Source: Bacteroidota bacterium
GTDB taxonomy: Bacteria > Bacteroidota > Ignavibacteria > T3Sed10-11
NCBI GenBank assembly: GCA_007128495.1
Contig: SKXH01000084.1
Location: 1 to 10,009, forward strand
Direction: 5' to 3'
DNA length: 10,009 nucleotides
In this document: positions 1 through 5,145 of the stretch, in pieces
Layout of the letters: every line of letters begins with the position of its first letter
How positions within the stretch are numbered: position 1 is the first letter of the stretch
Position numbers and translations under genes: made by a program
Notes under the pieces: generated by a model
Told to the model about the DNA's origin: nothing
Databases searched by the model: none
The model's input: only the letters and a program-made list of their open reading frames with translations

Positions 1-1695
1 ACTAGCATGCTCGTGCTGTGTCTCTGCTATAAGATCATATTCCCCCGGATCGAGTTCAACTAATGTTTCACCCGATTCCCTTATATCTATATCGGTATCT
101 TTAATTCTTACACGTGCACACCAATCACCTACTTTTTCTCCCTCACAATTGTTATTGTATTCGTGACCCGGAGGAAGTCCAAGATTTACAGTCAATTGTA
201 ATGGAACCTTTTTATTCTCCGGTGCTATTACCTCGAACGGTACGATGTGCTCTCCATTCCCCGGTGCCAATGCTGTTTTTTGTTTTAATTCACTATGGGA
301 ATAAGTTACAAGCTCTGTACTAATTTTACCGAAATTGTGCTGCTCATATTCAAATTCATTACTTCCACCTGTAGGGTATATAATTTTCTTTAACAATCCC
401 GAGCATGAATACGGAAAAGAGGGCTCACGATTTCCGCCGGAAAAAGCCTTGTAGTTTCCAAACGGTTCCTTAACAACCATTTCCGGTATCAATGTATCAT
501 TTGATGATTTACCGTTATAAAACCCCCAATGGTCCACTGCCATTGAGAGCCGCGTTGGTAGAGGAGTTGATTCCCTATATTCGAATTTGTATGGTTTTTC
601 AAATGATCCGTCCTCACCTTTTCGTTCTATTTTATCAAGTTTGAGTCTTTTTGATTGATCATCACCATTGCTAAAATAATCGTAAGTAAAATGCCATTCT
701 TCCTTCTTCTTTCCTCCCAAATTTTGTGCCTCATAAATCTTAATTGTACTTAATTTTCGATCATTTGTTAAATCTTCCCGGGGAGTATTAGTAAACTCAA
801 TCTTTTCAAAAGCAGTAGTTATTCTCTTCAATAATTTAGGTTGATATGTATATTGGTGCACCATCGGTGTCGAATCAGGCATATCGCAACCCGCACCACT
901 GTAGTTGGTGAATCTTTCTTCATAATGATTCATCTCTTGTGTTTCATAATTTAAACTTTCATATTCAAAATTTATAATATCGTCACCGTCGGCAGACTGT
1001 ATTTTTGTAAGATACCAACTCGAAACATATGTTTTATATAATGAATTTGAGGTGTCCTGTTTGTGGGGTTCAAGTTCAGAGAACGTATATCTCGTTCCAT
1101 CTTCGGTTGTAATAGTCCAGCTTTTAATGGTATGTATGTTTGTGCTTAAAAGGGAGTCCCATCCAAGTTGTGCTGTTACTTTGAAGTTTTTATGAGGTAT
1201 TGTGCGGAATCTATCTTCAGGGTTCGGTGTAATAATTAATTGTCCGCTTCTTCCTACAAAATTATAAAAAAAGTGATCGGGTTCTGAACCATACGTTTCA
1301 TTTAGTGCGTTTTGAACATATTGGTACGCATCCGGGGCTACATCATTGCCGAGAGAAAGATCTTCAATTTTATCCCATACTTGTTCAAGTTCATTTCCTG
1401 TATAGTAGTATCCGTTTATACAGTCATCTGGAATACCTTTAACTGTTCTTGTTATAACACCACCTGCATCAAGCGACCATCCCAAACCTACCAACCCGGC
1501 TATTTCCTCAACTTTTATTCCCGATGCATGATACCGAAGTTTTATAGGCAGCTCAAGCTTTCTACCCTTTGCTTTATAAATCGGTATTTCTATATCCGGT
1601 GTACCCGTATATAAACTAACAGGTATATCACCGAATTTTCCCAATGAAGCAGCTGTTGGAGACTGTACTCCGATACGAAGTGAACCGATAGACAT
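1..1695 (-). CDS. RHS/YD-repeat family protein, N-terminal part (gene runs off left edge)
   Basis: An uninterrupted minus-strand frame of 565 codons begins at ATG 1693-1695 and is still open at base 1. The first 90 residues carry the block typical of large Bacteroidota RHS-like proteins: SPTAASLGKFGDIPVSLYTG (about 12-31), then IPIYKAKGRKLELPIKLRYH (37-56), SGIKVEEIAGLVGLGWSLDA (58-77) and GGVITRTVKG. The rest (TYTFSE-like and NFEYES-like beta-rich stretches) fits the spacer before the YD repeats, which are not reached here. Family members are usually very large cell-surface or secreted proteins, often with polymorphic toxin C-termini; that end lies outside the window. Oddity: residue 1 is MSIGSLRIGV, with no signal peptide, and an in-frame TAA sits eight codons upstream (7 codons between), so the usual leader is missing or the 5' end is truncated. 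Only a weak SD (GGGGA) precedes the ATG. The DNA is more AT-rich than the genes on the right of the window. Family call is confident; export and function are not. Confidence 0.85.
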   Translation of the reverse strand, partial: MSIGSLRIGVQSPTAASLGKFGDIPVSLYTGTPDIEIPIYKAKGRKLELPIKLRYHASGIKVEEIAGLVGLGWSLDAGGVITRTVKGIPDDCINGYYYTGNELEQVWDKIEDLSLGNDVAPDAYQYVQNALNETYGSEPDHFFYNFVGRSGQLIITPNPEDRFRTIPHKNFKVTAQLGWDSLLSTNIHTIKSWTITTEDGTRYTFSELEPHKQDTSNSLYKTYVSSWYLTKIQSADGDDIINFEYESLNYETQEMNHYEERFTNYSGAGCDMPDSTPMVHQYTYQPKLLKRITTAFEKIEFTNTPREDLTNDRKLSTIKIYEAQNLGGKKKEEWHFTYDYFSNGDDQSKRLKLDKIERKGEDGSFEKPYKFEYRESTPLPTRLSMAVDHWGFYNGKSSNDTLIPEMVVKEPFGNYKAFSGGNREPSFPYSCSGLLKKIIYPTGGSNEFEYEQHNFGKISTELVTYSHSELKQKTALAPGNGEHIVPFEVIAPENKKVPLQLTVNLGLPPGHEYNNNCEGEKVGDWCARVRIKDTDIDIRESGETLVELDPGEYDLIAETQHEHAS

Positions 1696-1775
1696 ATCTT
1701 CCCCGTCTAAAATAATTTATTGTTTTTCTTGTAATAATATTGACTTATAAATATAAATTTAATACTTTGCCAATA

Positions 1776-1802
1776 GGCGGCATTTACTCAGTATTTGCCG
1801 CC
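1776..1802. repeat. inverted repeat, 7-bp GC-rich stem
   Basis: GGCGGCA at 1776-1782 is the exact reverse complement of TGCCGCC at 1796-1802, leaving a 13-nt loop. It stands out as GC-rich against AT-rich flanks and is 13 bases before the larger hairpin that follows. No T-tract follows on either strand, so it does not look like a terminator. Confidence 0.6.
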
Positions 1803-1815
1803 GGGGAACGGTGGT

Positions 1816-1866
1816 CCTTTCGCCGTATCCTCTCCGCAGAGGAGAGGATACCGCTACGGGGAAAGG
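1816..1866. repeat. large imperfect palindrome (REP-like hairpin)
   Basis: The core is a perfect 10-bp stem, GTATCCTCTC at 1825-1834 against GAGAGGATAC at 1842-1851, with a 7-nt loop. Outside an asymmetric internal loop the arms continue with CCTTTCGCC (1816-1824) against GGGGAAAGG (1858-1866), 8 of 9 positions pairing. A hairpin of this size with no T-tract, between two genes transcribed leftwards, resembles a REP/BIME-type extragenic palindrome. Whether it is repeated elsewhere in the genome cannot be told from this window. Confidence 0.55.
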
Positions 1867-2015
1867 CTATCATTCCCTTTTTTTTCATTCATCAATTGGA
1901 TGTTTTCCACAGATTCTCCCTATACATCAATACCAAAATTCTCACTGCCAAACCAATAAGTCTGTCAGACAGCCGCAATCCCCTGTTTAAGGGATTTTGT
2001 TAATAAAAATTACAA

Positions 2016-2037
2016 TTTGTAAATATTGATTTACAAA
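2016..2037. repeat. AT-rich inverted repeat
   Basis: TTTGTAAAT (2016-2024) and ATTTACAAA (2029-2037) are perfect reverse complements around a 4-nt loop. It abuts the terminator hairpin at 2040-2056 and overlaps a second small palindrome, TTACAA-T-TTGTAA at 2010-2022. It could be an operator or simply part of the transcript end of the gene to its right. Confidence 0.5.
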
Positions 2038-2056
2038 AACCCGGACGGCGTCCGGG
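2033..2056 (-). terminator. rho-independent terminator downstream of the orphan CDF domain
   Basis: Read on the minus strand, a 7-bp stem CCCGGAC/GTCCGGG with a 3-nt loop (arms at 2050-2056 and 2040-2046) is followed at once by TTTTTGT. It begins 10 bases after the stop codon of the 2067-2438 reading frame. The GC-rich stem plus U-tract is a standard intrinsic terminator. Its presence shows that the 3' end of this copy kept, or acquired, proper transcript termination. Confidence 0.8.
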
Positions 2057-2066
2057 GTTACAATTT

Positions 2067-2438
2067 CTACTCCTTATACCCCGGCGAACCCATCGCATGC
2101 TCCACCGTCCACCGTCTCCAACCCTTGAACTCCTCCTTTCGCACGTGACAATCGCTCATCCGGCAGAATTTGCAGCACGACGGCTCGCACGGGTCGATGT
2201 GGATGAGTACCTCCGCTTTGCCGTCCATCAGATCTTTCAACGATTCTGCTACTTTTTTCTGCTCTTCGTGTGCTGTGGCAACGTCCCAGTAATACGGCAT
2301 GGTGAAATGGAAGTCGATGTAATGCTTATCGCCCGACCGCCAGGAGCGGAGCTGGTGGACGTCTATCCACCCTTCGCGTTTGTGCTCGTTCAGCCGCTCA
2401 ACCACCTCCTGCAGCAGCGCGGTATCGGATTCGTTCAT
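2067..2438 (-). CDS. orphan C-terminal domain of a CDF cation efflux protein (partial gene duplicate)
   Basis: The 123-residue product from ATG 2436-2438 (a TTG at 2439-2441 is an alternative start) matches the last 122 residues of the complete CDF transporter at 3189-4178 with about 18 substitutions, roughly 85% identity. It consists of the cytoplasmic domain only: WIDVHQLRSW, DKHYIDFHFTMPYYWDV, VLIHIDPCEP, and the cysteine cluster CEPSCCKFCRMSDC, all intact. No transmembrane part remains; homology stops at the residues LMNESD, and 9 codons further upstream the frame meets a TAA. The frame is undamaged and ends in TAG next to an intrinsic terminator. No SD sequence or convincing promoter precedes it. 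It may be a decaying remnant of a second transporter gene, or a soluble metal-binding domain that is still made; the preserved frame and Cys/His residues leave the second option open. Confidence 0.6.
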   Translation of the reverse strand: MNESDTALLQEVVERLNEHKREGWIDVHQLRSWRSGDKHYIDFHFTMPYYWDVATAHEEQKKVAESLKDLMDGKAEVLIHIDPCEPSCCKFCRMSDCHVRKEEFKGWRRWTVEHAMGSPGYKE

Positions 2439-2443
2439 CAAGC
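2074..2443 (-). repeat. direct repeat, copy 1 (CDF 3' segment)
   Basis: This segment aligns with 3193-3562 at a constant offset of 1119 bases from end to end, so there is no net insertion or deletion. A hand count gives about 52 mismatches in 370 positions (about 86% identity), concentrated in two patches around 2239-2272 and 2350-2425. To the right of 2443 the two copies share nothing. Confidence 0.85.
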
Positions 2444-2485
2444 TGCAGGATAAGCTTGCAGGCCGAATTTAGAACGTTTTTATGA

Positions 2486-2523
2486 TTGTGCTATTGCTTC
2501 ATATTTTGTATATTAATAAGCAA
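2486..2523 (+). promoter_or_regulatory. candidate promoter and operator of the toxin-antitoxin operon
   Basis: TTGTGC (2486-2491) is followed after 17 bases by TATATT (2509-2514), a plausible sigma-70-like pair 50 bases before the antitoxin start. The hexamers TTGCTT (2494-2499) and AAGCAA (2518-2523) are inverted repeats that bracket the -10 element, with the small palindrome TATTAATA between them. TA operons are normally autorepressed by the antitoxin at such dyads. The assignment rests on pattern only. Confidence 0.4.
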
Positions 2524-2563
2524 AGACATATAAACACACGATGTATTTTTCCAGATTATTGCG

Positions 2564-2785
2564 ATGATAAGAAAGATAGGTAAAGTCAAGTCGGGGACGA
2601 TTAAAGTAGATTTACCTGACGAGTACAATGAAAAAACAGTAGAGATAGTTATTTCGAAAATTGATGCTTCTGACACTAATCTCACCGAGTTATTATTGAG
2701 TGCACCTATTATTACCGACGATGAACTAAATGAGTACAATCAGGTTAGAGAATTGATGAACACATGGACCGTAAAAAAGTTCTGA
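2564..2785 (+). CDS. VapB-type antitoxin (putative)
   Basis: This small 73-residue protein has an N-terminal segment, MIRKIGKVKSGTIKVDLPDE, that alternates like a swapped-hairpin (AbrB-like) DNA-binding strand pattern, followed by the hydrophobic stretch KTVEIVISKI and an acidic helical C-terminus ending NTWTVKKF. Its stop codon lies inside the next gene: the PIN-domain frame starts at 2764, a 22-base overlap typical of vapBC operons and of translational coupling. In the family the antitoxin binds and inhibits the PIN ribonuclease and represses the operon. I do not recognise the exact antitoxin subfamily; the call depends on size, overlap and partner. No clear SD precedes the ATG. Because the partner gene is interrupted, this antitoxin may now be solitary. 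Confidence 0.65.
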   Translation: MIRKIGKVKSGTIKVDLPDEYNEKTVEIVISKIDASDTNLTELLLSAPIITDDELNEYNQVRELMNTWTVKKF

Positions 2786-3150
2786 TCGATACATCGCTTC
2801 TTATCGACCATCTTAGGAAAGAGAAAAAAGATAAGTCAGAACTATTCTCCCTGGTACAGAACTATGAATGCACGATATCAGCCATAACCCATTTTGAGTT
2901 CGCTGTAGGAACCACCACTAAAAATCGTGAATTCGTCAATAAGCTATTATCATAGCTTCCGGTTTTACCTTTCGATATGCACTGTAGCGAACACGCCAAA
3001 CGTATTTACACATCTCTAAAACTCCAGAATCAATTAATTGCGCTGCCGGATATATTTATTGCTTCTACTGCGATTGCTCATGACTTACCGTTCTATACAT
3101 TGAATAGAAAACACTTTGAGCGCATTGAAGCTTTAAAGCTTGAAATTTAA
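2764..3150 (+). pseudogene. vapC: VapC-type PIN-domain ribonuclease toxin, interrupted by an in-frame TAG
   Basis: The first 63 codons encode a PIN-domain start, with KVLIDTSLLIDHL (nucleic acid-cleaving acidic residue D9) and ISAITHFEFAVG (acidic residue E45). A TAG at 2953-2955 ends the frame. The same frame then continues without a shift for 64 more codons to TAA 3148-3150 and supplies the missing half: LPVLPFD (65-71), LIALPDIFIASTAIAH (91-106, acidic D96) and LPFYTLNRKHFERI (108-121). Together they make a 128-codon PIN protein, the normal length for VapC. One nonsense change, for example from CAG or TGG, explains everything. The truncated product lacks D96 and half the fold, so ribonuclease activity should be lost unless the TAG is read through or is a sequencing error. 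The start ATG lies within the antitoxin gene. VapC toxins cleave tRNA or rRNA in the cytoplasm when not inhibited. Confidence 0.85.
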
Positions 3151-3188
3151 ATGCGTTCTTTTTCGGCGAAGAAGACATTCGATACAAT

Positions 3189-4178
3189 TCACTTATACCC
3201 CGGTGGACCCATCGCATGCTCCACCGTCCACGGTGTCCACCCTTTGAACTCCTCCTTTCGCACGTGACAGTCGCTCATCTGGCAGAATTTGCAGCACGAC
3301 GGCTCACATGGGTCGATGTGAATGAGTACCTCCGCTTTACCGTCCATCAGATCTTTCAACGATTCTGCGACTATGAGCTGTTCGTCGTGCGATGTCTTCA
3401 CGTCCCAGTAATACGGCATCGTGAGATGGAAGTCGATGTAATGCTTATCGCCCGACCGCCAGGATCGGAGCTGGTGAATATCGATCCACGGCTCCCGTTT
3501 CTGTTCATTCAGGCGGTCAACCATATCGGCTAAAAGCTGCGTATCGGATTCGTTCATCAAGCCGCCGACGCTCTCACGAATGAGTTTCCCTCCCGAATAC
3601 AGGATATTCAATGCAACTGCAATCGCAACAAGCGGGTCGAGCACCTCCCAACCGGTGACATACACGATCAGCAATCCGGCAATGACGCCGCCGCTGGTAT
3701 AGAAGTCGGTGAGGACGTGCTTTCCGTCGGCGATCAGTGTGAGCGAATCGGTCTTCTTTCCCATCCGCACGAGGTATAACCCCAGCACAAGATTTACCGC
3801 GCTCGCTCCGGCAATGATGTACATTCCCCAGTCAAGATTCTGCAGCTCGCGGCCGACGATCATCCCGCGAACCGCTTCGAACATAATAACGATCGCCGCA
3901 ATGATGATGAGCATCCCTTCAAGACCGGCGGAGAAGAATTCCACCTTTCCGTGACCGTACGGATGATCCCGGTCGGGTGGACGCGAGCTTACGATAATAC
4001 TGTAAAATGCGATGGACGTGGCGAAAATATGTACGACCGATTCAAGGGCATCGGAGAGAATGGCTGCCGAAGAGGTAAGAAAATATGCTCCTATTTTTGC
4101 GACGAGCATCAAGCTTCCCACAAAGAGAGCAATACTGATGGCTTTCTTACGCTGGCGTATTTCGTGGGGTCGGCTCAT
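3189..4178 (-). CDS. cation diffusion facilitator (CDF) family divalent metal efflux protein
   Basis: A complete 329-residue inner-membrane CDF protein that should exchange a cytoplasmic divalent metal for protons. The membrane part covers residues 1-200: hydrophobic segments near 13-35, 38-62, 84-103, 118-138, 160-176 and 178-195, with the conserved RPPDRDHPYGHGKVE loop (66-80). TM5 has the metal motif HVLTD (H154, D158). In TM2 the usual H/DxxxD position reads E46xxxH50 after D43, an unusual site. The cytoplasmic domain (about 207-329) ends in a Cys/His-rich tail: HIDPCEPSCCKFC with C291, C295, C296, C299, then C304 and H305. The gene starts with ATG 4176-4178, has no clear SD, and is preceded by a palindromic operator candidate at 4199-4221. 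Its last 122 codons are duplicated at 2067-2438. Metal specificity (Zn, Fe, Co, Ni, Mn) cannot be fixed from sequence. Confidence 0.92.
   Translation of the reverse strand: MSRPHEIRQRKKAISIALFVGSLMLVAKIGAYFLTSSAAILSDALESVVHIFATSIAFYSIIVSSRPPDRDHPYGHGKVEFFSAGLEGMLIIIAAIVIMFEAVRGMIVGRELQNLDWGMYIIAGASAVNLVLGLYLVRMGKKTDSLTLIADGKHVLTDFYTSGGVIAGLLIVYVTGWEVLDPLVAIAVALNILYSGGKLIRESVGGLMNESDTQLLADMVDRLNEQKREPWIDIHQLRSWRSGDKHYIDFHLTMPYYWDVKTSHDEQLIVAESLKDLMDGKAEVLIHIDPCEPSCCKFCQMSDCHVRKEEFKGWTPWTVEHAMGPPGYK
3193..3562 (-). repeat. direct repeat, copy 2 (inside the intact CDF gene)
   Basis: This is the parental-looking member of the 370-bp pair (other copy 2074-2443), embedded in the full-length transporter gene. 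Both copies have the same orientation and enclose the toxin-antitoxin pair, so recombination between them would remove 1119 bp and leave one complete transporter gene. Confidence 0.85.
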
Positions 4179-4198
4179 GTAAGGTTACATACAAAACG

Positions 4199-4233
4199 AT
4201 TTTATGATAAAATGATTTTATTAATATAATAAA
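4199..4233 (-). promoter_or_regulatory. candidate metalloregulator operator upstream of the CDF gene
   Basis: Three 7-base half-sites alternate in orientation, each separated by one G: ATTTTAT (4199-4205), ATAAAAT (4207-4213), ATTTTAT (4215-4221). This gives two overlapping perfect 7-1-7 palindromes. A third dyad, TTTATTA-ATA-TAATAAA, follows at 4217-4233. The site is 21 bases before the CDF start codon and contains a -10-like TATCAT on the minus strand (4204-4209). The 7-1-7 overlapping layout is that of Fur-family boxes, and CDF genes are commonly metal-regulated, so repression by a Fur/Zur-like protein is a reasonable inference. The regulator itself is not in the window. Confidence 0.5.
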
Positions 4234-4328
4234 CGTAGTTACGAATTACGAGTGTTTGTGTACGAATTTCGGGCGGGGCAAAATGAGAGTTCAAGGTGGT
4301 TCAACGATACTTATCTTCTATTTTTCAC

Positions 4329-4359
4329 TTGATACACTCGATAAATAACCGTATTTTTG
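4329..4359 (+). promoter_or_regulatory. pdxJ promoter (Bacteroidota-type)
   Basis: TTG at 4329-4331 is followed 20 bases later by TATTTTTG (4352-4359), an exact match to the Bacteroidota -7 consensus TAnnTTTG with the expected -33 TTG. The same bases also read as TTGATA-17-TATTTT in the sigma-70 style. It leaves a 5' leader of about 30 bases before the pdxJ ATG. Confidence 0.65.
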
Positions 4360-4395
4360 TACTACTTTGTGAATTTTTACAGGAGCACTTTTATT

Positions 4396-5145
4396 ATGCG
4401 CTTAGGAGTTAATGTCGATCACGTAGCTACTATCCGCGAAGCGCGCGGTGGACTTGAACCCGACCCGGTGACCGCGGCCCATATCGCCGAACTTGCCGGA
4501 GCGGAAACTATCGTCTGTCATCTTCGGGAAGACCGCCGGCATATCAACGACCGCGACGTTCGTTTACTTCGTGAAACAATAAAAACCCGGCTCGATCTTG
4601 AGATGGCCGCGACCGAAGAGATCATAGCAATAGCGCTCGATATCATTCCCGATCTTGTAACACTGGTGCCCGAGCGGCGTAAAGAACTGACAACAGAAGC
4701 CGGTCTTGACATTATCGGCAACAGAAAATCATTACAAACCACAATCAGCCGGTTTCATAAAAAAGACATTGCGGTCAGTTTATTTCTCGACCCCGTTGAA
4801 GAATACATCCGGTTAGCGCGGGATATCGATGCGGATTTTATCGAAATCCATACCGGTGAGTTTGCAAATGCTCGAACGTTCGAGGAAGCCGAGGAACACC
4901 TTGCCGGTATCCGCACCGCTGCGGAGCTCGCCCGCTCACTGGATCTCGGTGTTAACGCCGGACATGGATTAAACTATTCAAATATTAAACCTATTATAGA
5001 GATACCGCAGATTGAAGAAGTAAGTATCGGGCATGCGATCGTGAGCCGGGCAATATTTACAGGATTCGAACGCGCCGTTCGCGAAATGACAGAATTATTA
5101 CATCGGTTTTCACTCCGTGATAACGAAACCGTAACGGAAGATTAA
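4396..5145 (+). CDS. pdxJ: pyridoxine 5'-phosphate synthase
   Basis: The 249-residue product is a full-length PdxJ, the cytoplasmic TIM-barrel enzyme that condenses 3-amino-2-oxopropyl phosphate with 1-deoxy-D-xylulose 5-phosphate to pyridoxine 5'-phosphate, the last ring-forming step of the DXP-dependent vitamin B6 pathway. Diagnostic segments are RLGVNVDHVATIREARGG (2-19), IVCHLREDRRHI with H42 and R44 (39-50), LDLEM with E69, VPERRKELTTEAGLDI (91-106), FIEIHTGEFANA (148-159), VNAGHGLNY with H190 (186-194) and SIGHAIVSRA (210-219). The frame is open further upstream, to a TTG at 4357, but family alignment begins at MRLGVNVDH and AGGAG at 4381-4385 sits 10 bases before the ATG, which fixes the start. 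The short NETVTED tail is an extension. It is monocistronic as far as visible; its TAA overlaps the stop of the convergent HAD gene. Confidence 0.97.
   Translation: MRLGVNVDHVATIREARGGLEPDPVTAAHIAELAGAETIVCHLREDRRHINDRDVRLLRETIKTRLDLEMAATEEIIAIALDIIPDLVTLVPERRKELTTEAGLDIIGNRKSLQTTISRFHKKDIAVSLFLDPVEEYIRLARDIDADFIEIHTGEFANARTFEEAEEHLAGIRTAAELARSLDLGVNAGHGLNYSNIKPIIEIPQIEEVSIGHAIVSRAIFTGFERAVREMTELLHRFSLRDNETVTED

Larger units (their letters stand above)
1696..2066. other. gene-free region rich in inverted repeats
   Basis: I find no credible gene here: frames on both strands are short and have no recognisable motif. The half near 1696-1775 is AT-rich and should hold the promoter of the RHS-like gene on the minus strand; reading minus, TTGGCA followed 17 bases later by TTATAA is the best pair I see, and it is weak. 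The remainder holds a succession of dyads: 1776-1802, 1816-1866, 1962-1972 (CTGTC-A-GACAG), 1977-1996 (AATCCC/GGGATT, loop of 8), 2010-2022 (TTACAA-T-TTGTAA), 2016-2037 and 2040-2056. The 9-mer TTACAATTT occurs at 2010-2018 and again at 2058-2066. Confidence 0.7.

Noticed and set aside
1977..2000. Plus-strand rho-independent terminator (AATCCC/GGGATT then TTTTGTT)
   Set aside because: No plus-strand gene lies upstream, and the stem is only 6 bp with a mismatch; kept only as one of the dyads of the gene-free region.
2097..2453. 118-codon plus-strand frame opposite the orphan CDF domain, and its 105-codon counterpart at 3216-3533
   Set aside because: Both are antisense shadows of the CDF coding sequence, kept open by its codon composition; no family features.
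2443..2460. PstI- and HindIII-like sites CTGCAG and AAGCTT at the duplication breakpoint, suggesting a cloning junction
   Set aside because: Both hexamers arise readily by chance and the flanking sequence reads as native; nothing vector-like is present.
2953..2955. Genome-wide reassignment of TAG to a sense codon
   Set aside because: The orphan CDF domain (TAG 2067-2069) and the TPR gene (TAG 5756-5758) end naturally in TAG, so TAG behaves as a stop here.
3128..3141. Perfect 14-base palindrome AAGCTTTAAAGCTT
   Set aside because: It lies inside the PIN-domain coding sequence (codons for E-A-L-K-L-E) and has no regulatory context; chance from AT-rich coding bias is sufficient.
4357..4395. Extended pdxJ start at TTG 4357
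   Set aside because: The extra 13 residues match nothing in the family, and the promoter and SD place the start at ATG 4396.
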